Part shown: piece after piece, positions 52,667 through 62,400 of the stretch | How positions within the stretch are numbered: the stretch's first letter is position 1 | How the letters are laid out: every line of letters starts with the position of its first letter | Assembly: GCA_963932145.1 (NCBI GenBank) | Contig: CAWVQA010000036.1 | Location: forward strand, 62,001-126,000 | Direction of reading: 5' to 3' | Length of the DNA: 64,000 nt | Source: Acanthosepion lycidas | Lineage: Eukaryota; Mollusca; Cephalopoda; Sepiida; Sepiidae | The notes under the pieces: model-generated | Database searches by the model: none | What the model was told of the DNA's origin: nothing | Seen by the model: the letters and a program-made list of their open reading frames with translations, nothing else | Translations under genes and position numbers: made by a program

Positions 52667-52893
52667 ATTACTGTAGATAAAATTCAATACCCCATATGAT
52701 ATATAGCCATTTCACCCACAATGGGCTTGTCTTTTTAAATACATTTACTCCTAGTTGTTAATTCCCCTCCTCTTTCTTCGTATTTACAAAAACATTGATT
52801 CATTTCTTTATCTAACTTCTTGGTGTTGACAAGCTGGTTCTGGGTAAAATGGCTCTTTATCCTATGGGGTATTGAATTTTATCTACTTGTAAT
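52667..52893. mobile_element. Fold-back/MITE-like element with 65-bp terminal inverted repeats
   Basis: The left arm 52,667-52,731 begins ATTACTGTAGATAAAATTC and continues through AATACCCCATA and AGCCATTTCACCCA to GCTTGTC. The right arm 52,828-52,893 is its reverse complement with a few mismatches: GACAAGC, TGGGTAAAATGGCT, TATGGGGTATTGAATTTTATC, ACTTGTAAT. The outer 28-30 bases match almost perfectly apart from a small difference three to six bases from the ends. The 96-bp centre has no open frame. Size, arm length, lack of coding capacity and flanking TA-rich DNA fit a miniature inverted-repeat transposable element. The superfamily is not assigned because no clear target-site duplication is visible. 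Confidence 0.7.
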
Positions 52894-53662
52894 ATATAAT
52901 ATATATATATTGTTCAAAAGTCTGAAGCCACTCCCCAGCATTAGCATGGGAAGAACTTGATAAAATAGTGAAAAAAATGAAATAGCATCATCAGAAAAAT
53001 GGATTCTCTTTTAACCAAATCTATATCAATAAGAGAGAACTTAATTTATATTAGTCACATGGATATTGGATTAATTCAAGAAACTCCTTAGTAATCCATT
53101 AGATAAAACTGTCATATTACTGACACATTTGGGATAGGATAGTGGATGGTTTCCTTCTTTGGGAGTGAGAATAGTATAATGGTGATAATTAATTGCCAAT
53201 ACCATTAGAATAAACAGTACACTGCATGATTTCACCCTCCCACACTTGTGGGAAAGGACTCTGTCAGATATCTCATAATACAAAATATGTAAAAGTCTAG
53301 CTGTAGATGCCATGAAATGTTGCTTTGTTGATTTGACTCACAAGAGAATGCTTACCCAATCCCAACAAGCTTAACCTGTTTGAATCTAGAGTCAACAGTT
53401 ATCTTCCCCATATATCCTCATAAACTGAGTGGCTTTTGAGCCTTGCACAGGGTTAACATTATTCAAAAAAAAAAGAAGGAAAAAAACATCATGAAACTGT
53501 TGTTACCTCGAATGTAATGTATGAATGAGTCTGCTGGCAACATAAAATGATGAGAATGATACAATGAAAGGCAATGTAATTCAATGCCAGTGCTACTCAA
53601 CCTATCAGCCAGTGCATTGTATAATACACACTGCATTCTACAGAGTTTTAGAGTTGTCAACC
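52894..53662. other. Single-copy-looking DNA, no gene seen
   Basis: AT-rich, with a TA-rich stretch directly after the fold-back element (52,891-52,911) and an A-rich run at 53,465-53,487. The open frames of 65-80 codons on the minus strand at 53,071-53,313 and 53,463-53,660 match nothing I recognise; the second ends in poly-Phe encoded by the A-rich run, which argues against it being real. Confidence 0.5.
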
Positions 53663-56600
53663 CACTTTTTCCATTAAATGAAATATTTTAAAAATTAGTA
53701 TTGTAGGAAATTTATCAATACATCCATGTCTACAAGGATTTTTCATTTGGTTGAATCGAGCAAAGTGCAGCTTTGACAATGTCACTGTTGTGTCCTTTAA
53801 CAATTAAGATGTCCGAAAACCGGTTTGCTCAATGGGTCTGCATTTCTTCTTAATTTCTTGCTTAATCCATGTATAAAAGAATTTTCCCAGTTGCTTAAGT
53901 ATGGACAATATGGCGTTTGATGATACGTCGACTTGTGTTAGTGGATTTGTTGGGATTTTCATGAGGCCCAAAACTGGGGGATCAAAATTTTTTATTCACA
54001 TTGATTTTATTATTAATTCTTATGTAGTTAGATGCATAAGATAAGAAAAAAACAATTGCAATCATATTCGTGCAAGATATATGCCTTAAATAAGACATGG
54101 AAGATAGCGGTTTTAAACCCTCATAGTAATAGAAGCCTCAAAAATGCCAATTTCCAAAACTTTTTATTCATATTCATTTTATTATTGATTCTAATGTAGT
54201 TAGATGAGTAAGAAAAGAAAAAAAAAACAATAGCAATCCTTTTCATGCAAGATATATGCCTTAAATCAGACATCGAAGATAGTGGTTTTAGCCCCTAGTA
54301 GTAAGAGAAGCCTCAAAAATACCATTTTCCAAAATTTTTTTATTTTTGGATTTTATTATTGATTCTTATGTGGTTTGATGGGTAAGAAAAGAAAAAAAAC
54401 AATTGCAATCATTTTTTGCAAGATATAAGCCTTAAATCAGACATCGAAGATCGAGGTTTTAGCCCCTACTAGTAATAGAAACCTCAAAAATGGTATTTTC
54501 CAAAATTTTTATTCATATTGATTTTATTATTGATTCTAATGTAGTTTGATACATGAGAAAATAAAAAAAAACAATTGCAATCTTTTAGTGCAAGTATTAA
54601 ATTGTGCAGAATTTGTCGACTCATGCCTGTCTTGAGGGATTTCAAATTTGGCTTAATAGAGCAAAGTAAAGCATCGACCATGTCGCTGCTGTGCCCTTTC
54701 AAAGTTTACAGTGTCCGAAACCCGGTTTGCTCGATAAGATTGCATTTGAACTTTGCCCCTCTATGGAGCCCTCATAAAATAGATATGAGATTGAGCGGAA
54801 TTTCTTGCTTAATCCATGTATGAAAGAATTATTTAAGTAGATTGAGTAGGGAGAGAAGGCCTTTGATGATACGGTAACTTGGGTTAGTAGAATTGTGGGA
54901 TTTTTCATGCGGACCGTAACTGGGTGATCACACATTTTCACTACTTAACTTTTATCCAGTAAGTGAAATAACTTCAATTTTTGATATTAAATTGGGCTGA
55001 ATGTCTCGACACAGGCCTGTCTAGAATGATTTTAAAATAGGTTTAATAGACACGATACAGCAACGACCACGTAGATGCTGTGGCCTTTGATAACTGACAG
55101 TGTTCGGAAACCGGTTTGCTCGATAAGATTGCAATACAAATTTTTCCCATCTAAGGAACCCTCATAAAATAGATATCACATTGTGTGGAATTTCCTGCTT
55201 AATGCAGGAGTCAAAGAATTATTTCAGTCACTTCTGTAGGGAGGGAGTGATGTTCGAGGATACGGGACCTTGTGTTATTGAATTTGTTGGAATTTTCATG
55301 CGGACCAAAAACTGGGGGATCTCTCACCATATCCCTGCTTTATAACTTTTTTCCAGCAGATGAAATCTCTTCAAAATTGGTATTAAATTGTGCGAAATCT
55401 CTCACTCTGTCGATGTCTACAAGCATTTTTCATTTGCTTTTATAGTGCAAAGTGTAGCTTCGAGTGTGTCGCTGCGGTCACCGTGGGCAATTTACAGTGT
55501 CCGAAAAGCGGTTTGCTCAAGGAGATCCCATTTCAAGTTTTTCCTCTCGAGGGGATCCTCATGAAATAGATATCAGATTGTGATGAATTTCCTGCTTAAT
55601 CAATGAGTCAAAGAATTATTTCAGTCCCTTGTGTAGGGAGGGAGTGACGTTCAACGATACGGGACCTCATGTAGTGAATTTGTCGGAATTTTGAAGTGGA
55701 CCAAAACTGGGGGATCCCTCACCATTTCCCTGCTTTATAACTTTTTTCCAGCAGATGAAATCTCTTCAAAATTGGTATTAAATTGTGCAAAATCTCTCAC
55801 TCTGTCCATGTCTACAAGAATTTGTCAGCAGCTTTTACAGTGCAAAGTCTAGCTTTGATCGTGTCAACGCTGGCAATTTACGGTGTCCGAAAAGCGGTTT
55901 GCTCGAAGAGATCGCATTTCAACTTTTTCCACTCTAGGGCACCCTCATGAAATTGATATCAGATTGTGAGGAATTTCCTGCTTAATCCATGAGTCAAAGA
56001 AATATTTCTGTCGATTGCGTTGGGATGGAGTGACGTTCGACGATATGGTTCCTCGTATTAGTGAATTTGTTGAAATTTTGATGCAGACCAAAACTAGGGG
56101 ATCCCTCACAATTTCCCTGTTTATAACTTTTTTTCCAGCAGATGAAATCTCTTCAAACTTGGTATTAAATTGTGCGAAGTCTCTGACTCAGTCCATGCCA
56201 ACAAGCATTTCTAAGTAGCTTTTACAGGGCAAAGTCTAGCTTCGAACTTGCCGCAGCTGTCACCGCTGGCAATTTACGGTGTCCGAAAAGCGGTTTTCTC
56301 GAAGAGATCAGATTTCAACTTTCTCCACTCTTGGGCACCCTCATGAAATTGATATCAAATTATGAGGAATTTCTTGCTTAATCCATGAGTCAAATAATTA
56401 TTTAAGTCGATTGCGTGGGGAGAGAGTGAACTTCAACGATTCGGGACCTACCGTTAGTGAATTTGTTGGAAGCGGACCAAAACTGGGGGGCCACGCCCAA
56501 TACATTGCATTATAAATTTTTTCCAGTAGCTGGAATCTCTTCCAAATTGGTATCAAATTCTGCGGAATCTCTCACTCTGTGCATGGCTACAAGCATTTTT

Positions 56601-59435
56601 CATTCACTTTCATGCGGCAAACTGCAGCTTCGACCATATCACTGCTGTCACAGTACGGTGTCCGAAAAGCGGTTTGCTCGAAGAGATCGCATTTCTATTT
56701 TTTCCTCTCCAGTGGATCCTCATGAGATAGATGTCAGATTATGGGGAATTTCCTGCTGACTACATCAGTCAAATGTTTATTTCAGTCGCTTGTGTGGGGA
56801 GGGAGTGACCTTCGACGATTCGGGACCTAGCGTTAGTGAATTTGTTTGTATTACAATACGCATCAAAACTGGGCGGGGGTTCCCCCAATTCATTGCTTTA
56901 TAAATTTTTTTCCAGTAGCTGGAATATCTTCCAAATTGGTATCAAATTGTTTGGAATCTCTCACTCTGTCCATGGCTACAAGCATTATTTGTTCGCTTTC
57001 ATGCGGCAAACTGCAGCTTCGACCATGTCACTGCTGTCACCGTACGGTGTTCGAAAAGCGGTTTGTTCAAAGAGATCACATTTCTATTTTTTCTCTCTAG
57101 GGGATCCTCATGAGATAGATGTCAGATTGTCTGGAATTTCCTGCTGACTCCATCAGACATAGGTTTATTTCAGTCGCTTGTGTGGGGAAGGAGTGACCAT
57201 CGACTATTCGGGACCTAGCGTTAGTAAATTTGTTGTAATTTTCATGCGCCCCCAAAACTGGGGGTGAAGCCCCCAATTCATTGCTTTATAAATTTTTTCC
57301 AGTAGATGGAATCTCTTCCAAATTGGTATCAAATTGTGTGGAATCTCTCACTCTGTGCATGGCTACAAGCATTTTTTGTTCGCTTTCATGTGGCAAACTG
57401 CAGCTTCGACCATATCACTGCTGTTCCCGTTGGCCCTTTACGGTGTCCGAAAAGCGGTTTGCTCGAAGAGATCGCATTTCTACTTTTTCCTATCTAGGGG
57501 ATCTTCATGAGATAGATGTCAGATTGTCGGGAATTTCCTGCTGACTACATCAGTCAAATGTTTATTTCAGTCGCTTTTGTGGGGAGGGTGTGACATTCGC
57601 CGATTCGGGACCTACCGTTTGTTAATTTGTTGGTATTTTCATATGCACCAAAATTGGGGGGGCCTCCCACAATTCATTGCTTTATAAATTTTTTTCCAGT
57701 AGCTGGAATCTCTTCCAAATTGGTATGAAATTGTGTGGAATGTATCACTCTGTGCATAGCTCCAAGCATTTTTCGTTCGCTTTCATGCGGCAAACTGCTG
57801 CTTCGACCATGTCACTGCTGTCACCGTTGGCCCTTTACGGTGTCCGAAATGCGTTTAGCTCGAAGAGATCGCATTTCTATTTTTTCCTCTCTAGGGGATC
57901 CTCATGAGATAGATGTCATATTGTGCGGAATTTCCTGGTGACTCCATCAGTCAAATGTTTATTTCAGTCCCTTGAGTGGGGAGGGAGGGACCTTCGACGA
58001 ATCGAGACCTAGAGTTAGTGAATTTGTTGGTATTTTCATACGCACCAAAATTGGGGGGGGGGGCCTCACCCAATTCATTGCATGATAAATTTTTTCCAGT
58101 AGCTGGAATCTCTTCCAAATTGGTATCAAATTGTGTGGAATCTCTCACTGTGTGCATGCCTACAAGAATTTTTCTTTCGCTTTCATGCGGCAAGCTGCAG
58201 CTTCGACCATGTCACTGCTGTCACCGTTGGCACTTTACGGTGTCCGAAATGCGGTTTGCTCGAATAGATCGCATTTCTACTTTTTCCTCTCTAGGGGATC
58301 CTCATGAGATAGATGTCAGTTTGTGGGGAATTTCCTGCTGACTCCATCAGTCAAATGCTTATTTCCATCGCTTGTGTGGGGAGGGAGTGACCTACGACGT
58401 TTCGGGACCTAGCGTTAGTGAATTTTTGGTATTTTCATGCGCACCAAAACTGGGGAGCCTCCCCCAATTCATTGCTTTATAAATTTTTTCAAGTAGCTGG
58501 ATTCTCTTCCAAATTGGAATCAAATTGTGTGGAATCTCTCACTCTCTGCATGGCTACAAGCATTTTTCGTTTGCTTTCATGCAGCAAACTGCAGCTTCGA
58601 CCATGTCGCTGCTGTCACCGTTGGCACTGTACGGTGTCCGAAAAGCGGATTCCTCGAAGAGATGGCATCTCTATTTTTCGCTCTCTAGGGGATCCTCATG
58701 AGATAGATGTCAGATTGTGGGGAATTTCCTGCTGACTCCATCAGTCATAGGTTTATTTCAGTCGCTTGTGTGGGGAGGTAGTTACTTTCGACGATTCGGG
58801 ACCTAGCGTTAGTGAGTTTGTTGGTATTTTCATGCGCACCAAACCTGGGGGGCTCCCCCAATACATTGCTTTACAATTTTTTCCAGTAGCTGGAATCTCT
58901 TACCAATTGGTGTCAAATTGTGTGGAATCTCTCACTCTGTGCATGGCTACAAGCATTTTTCGTTCGCTTTCATGCGGTAAACTGCAGCTTCGACCATGTC
59001 ACTGCTGTCACCGTTGGCACTTTACAGTTTCTGAAAAGCGGTTAGCCCGAAGAGATCGCATATCTACTTTTTCCTCTCAAGGGGATCCTCATGATATAGA
59101 TGTCAGATTGTGTGGAATTTCCTGCTGACTCCATCAGTCAAAGGTTTATTTCAGTCGCTTGAGTGGGGAGGGAGTGACCTTCGACAATTCGGGACCTAGC
59201 GTTAGTGAATTTGTTGGAATTTTTATGCGCACCAAAACTAGGGGGGGGCCTCCCCCAATTCATTGCATTATAAATTTTTTCCAGTAGCTGGAATCTCTTC
59301 CAAATTGGTATCAAATTGTGTGGAATCTCTCATTCTGTCCATGGCTACAAGCATTATTCGTTCCCTTTCCTGCGGCAAACAGCAGCTTCGACCATGTCAA
59401 TGCTGTCACCGTTGTCACTTTACGGTGTCCGAAAA
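53663..59435 (+). repeat. Second tandem repeat family, period about 395 bp, 14 units
   Basis: A tandem repeat unrelated to the 201-bp satellite. The anchor GTCCGAAAAGCGGTTTGCTC or its variant starts at about 53,811, 54,713, 55,102, 55,499, 55,885, 56,281, 56,660, 57,049, 57,445, 57,842, 58,242, 58,636, 59,029 and 59,427, so spacing is 379-400 bp except for 902 bp between the first two. Other landmarks per unit are TTTTTTCCAGTAGCTGGAAT, AATCTCTCACTCTGT, GCTTCGACCATGTC, GGGGATCCTCATGA, TTATTTCAGTCGCTTG, GGGACCTAGCGTTAGTGAAT and a variable G-run/C-run. Units 1-3 are strongly diverged, units 4-6 intermediate and units 7-14 closely alike. The last unit is cut off at GAAAAG, where the 201-bp satellite begins. 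Confidence 0.95.
53983..54592 (+). repeat. Nested 172-bp tandem repeat, about 3.5 copies
   Basis: GATTTTATTATTGATTCT-type starts lie at about 54,003, 54,175, 54,349 and 54,520, giving periods of 171-174 bp. Each copy continues with GTAGTTAGATG, an A-rich run with GAAAAAAAACAAT, TGCAATC, TGCAAGATATATGCC, TTAAATCAGACATCGAAGAT, GGTTTTAGCCCC, TAGTAATAGAAGCCTC and TTTCCAAAA. The block replaces about 70 bp in the middle of a 395-bp unit (between CTGGGGGATC and TATTAAATTGTGC), accounting for the 902-bp spacing between anchors 1 and 2. No homology to the 201-bp satellite is visible. Confidence 0.85.
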
Positions 59436-59450
59436 GATAACGGTATGAAT
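59427..59450. other. Right junction: 395-bp repeat to 201-bp satellite
   Basis: The 395-bp unit reads GTCCGAAAAG and is replaced by GATAACGGTATGAATTTG, i.e. monomer base 8 onwards. A single G at 59,436 can be assigned to either side. The satellite side has GATAAC and TTTGAAGTCAAAATA, a pairing also found near 9,040, 11,040 and 12,446. Confidence 0.85.
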
Positions 59451-62400
59451 TTGAAGTCAAAATATTTTTTTGCAGATCTTAGATTAGGTCTTTCCCTGTC
59501 CATAATGCTAAATTAAGGAAGTAAAATATAAATATAAATAGGAAACAGAAGAGAAATATACAGTGATCACCCATTTTCTGCCAACAATCTTTTTCATAGA
59601 AATCCCAGTCATATGAGTCGAGTCCATGCATGCTACGATCATGGTATGAATTTGAAGGCAAAATATTTTTTTGCAGATCTTAGATTAGGTCTTTCCTTGT
59701 CCATAATGTTAAATTACGATGTAAAATAGAAATATAAATAGGAAACAGAAGAGAAATGTACAGTGATCACCCATTTTCTGCCCACAAACGTTTGCATAGA
59801 AATCCCAGTCCTCTGAGTCGAGTCCATGCATGCCATGAATCACGGTATGAATTTGAAGGCAAAATATTTTTTTGCAGATTTTAGATTAGGTCTTTCCCTG
59901 TCAATAATGCTAAATTGAGGAAGTAAAATAGAAATAGTAATGGGAAACAGAAGAGAAATATACAGTGATCACCCATTTTGTGCCCACAATCTTTTTCATG
60001 GAAATCCCTGTCATATGAGTCGAGTCCATGCATGCTACGAACACAGTATGAATTTGAAGGCAACATACTTTTTTGTAGAACTTAGATTAGGTCTTTCCCA
60101 ATCCATAATGCTAAATGAAGTAAGTAATATAGAAATATAAATAGGAGACAGAAGATAAATGTACAGTGATCACCCATTTTCGGCCCACAATCATTTTCTT
60201 TGAAATCCAAGTCATATGAGTCGAGTCCATGCATGCTACGATCACGGTATGAATTTAAAGACAAAATATTTTTTTGCAGATCTTAGATTAGGTCTTTCCC
60301 TGTCCATAATGCTTAATTGAAGAAGTAAAATAGAAATATAAATAGGAAACAGAAGAGAAATGTACAGTGACCACCCATTTTCTCCCCACAATCTTTTTCA
60401 TGGAAATCCCAGTCATATGAGTCGAGTCCATACATGGTACGATCACGGTATGAATTTGAAGGCAAAATATTTTTTTGCAGATCTTAGATTAGGTCTTTCC
60501 CTGTCCATAATGCTGAATTGAGGAAGTAAAATAGAAATATAAATAGGAAACAGAAGAGAAATGTACAGTGATCACCCATTTTCAGCCCACAATCTTTTTT
60601 ATGGAAATCCCAGTCATATGAGTCGAGTCCATGCATGCTACGATCATGCTAAGTTTTTGAAGGCAAAATATTTTTTTGCAGATCTTAGATTTGGTCTTTC
60701 CCTGTCCATAATACTAGATTGAAGAAGTAAAATAGAAATATAAATAAAAAACAGAAGAGAAATGTACAGTGATCACCCATTTTCTGCCCACAATCTTTTT
60801 CATTGAAATCCCAGTCATATGAGTCGAGCCCATGCATGCTACGATCACGGTATGAATTTGAATGCAAAATATTTTTGTGCAGAGCTTAGATTTGGTCTTT
60901 CCCTGTCCATAATGCTAAATTGAGGAGGTAAAATAGAAATATAAATAGGAAACAGAAGAGAAATGTACTGTGATCTCCCATTTTCGGCCCACAATCTTTT
61001 TCATGGAAATCCCAGTCATATGAGTTGAGTCCATGCATTCTACGATCACGGTATGAATTTGAAGGCAAAATATTTTTTTGCAGATCTTAGATTAGGTCTT
61101 TCCCTGTCCACAAAGCTCAATTAAGGAAGTAAAATATAAATATAAATAGGAAACAGAAGAGAAACGTACAATGATCACCCATTTTGTGTCCATAATCTTT
61201 TTCATGGAAATCCCAGTCATATGATTGGAGTCCATGCATGCTACAATGACGGTATAAATTTGAAGGCAAAATATTTTTTTGCAGATCTTAGATTAGGTCT
61301 TTCCCTGTCCATAATGCTAAATTAAGGAAGTAAAATATAAATATAAATAGGAAACAGAAGAGAAATATTCAGTGATTACCCATTTTGTGCACACAATCTT
61401 TTTCATGGAAATCCCAGTCATATGAGACGAGTCAATTCATGCTACGATCACGGTATGAATGTATAGGCAAAATATTTTTTTGCAGATTTTAGATTAGGTC
61501 TTTCCCTGTCCATAATGCTTAATTGAGGAAGTAAAATAGAAACATAAAAAGGAAACTGAAGAGAAATGTACAGTGATCACACATTTTCTGCCCACAATCT
61601 TTTTGATGGAAATCCCAGTCTAATGATTCGAGTCCATGCATGCTACGATCACGGTATGAATTTGAACCAAAATATTTTTTTGCAGATTTTAGATTAGGTC
61701 TTTCCCTTTCCATAATGCTAAATTGAGGAAGTAAAATAGAAATAGTATTGGGAAACAGTAGAGAAATGTACAGTGATCACTCATTTTCCGCCCACAATGT
61801 TTTGCATGGAAATCCCAGTCACATGAGTCGAGTCCATGCATGCTACGATCGCGGTATGAATTTGAAGGCAAAATATTTTTTTGCAGAATTTAGATTAGGT
61901 CTTTCCCTGTCCATAATGCTAAATTAAGGAAGTAAAATATAAATATAAATAGGAAACAGAAGCGAAATGTACAGTGATCACCCATTTTATCCCCACAATC
62001 ATTTTCAAGGAAATCCCAGTCATATGAGTCGAGTCCATGCATGCTACGATCACGGTATGAATTTGAAGGCAAAATATTTTTTTGCAGATCTTAGATTTGG
62101 TCTTTCCCTGTCCACAATGCTAAATTAAGGAAGTTAAATATAAATATGAATAGGAAACAGAAGAGAAATGTACAGTGATCACCCATTTTGTGCCCACAAT
62201 CTTTTTCATGGAAATCCCAGTCATATGAGTCGAGTCCTTGCATGCTACGATCACGGTATCAATTTGAAGGTAAAATATTTTTTTGCAGATCTTAGATTAG
62301 GTCTTTCCCTGTCCATAATGCTAAATTGAGGAAGTAAAATATAAATATAAATATCAATAGGAAACAGAAGAGAAATATACAGTGATCACCCATTTTCTGC

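Noticed and set aside
53071-53313. 80-codon minus-strand frame
   Set aside because: No recognisable domain, AT-rich context, and length expected by chance in 4.5 kb of such DNA.
53463-53660. 65-codon minus-strand frame ending in poly-Phe
   Set aside because: The end is simply the A-rich run at 53,465-53,487. Nothing else supports coding.
57976-58341. 121-codon open frame as a gene
   Set aside because: It lies wholly within one unit of the 395-bp tandem family and runs into a homopolymer G-run whose length varies between units. No family resemblance.
49183-59435. The whole 10.25-kb island as one giant transposon
   Set aside because: No inverted or direct terminal repeats, no target-site duplication and no transposase. 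The contents are unrelated fossils plus a tandem array.
53663-59435. Common origin of the 395-bp family and the 201-bp satellite
   Set aside because: The only resemblance is a short GTCCATG..GCTAC-like stretch. Landmarks, period and composition otherwise differ, so chance is more likely.
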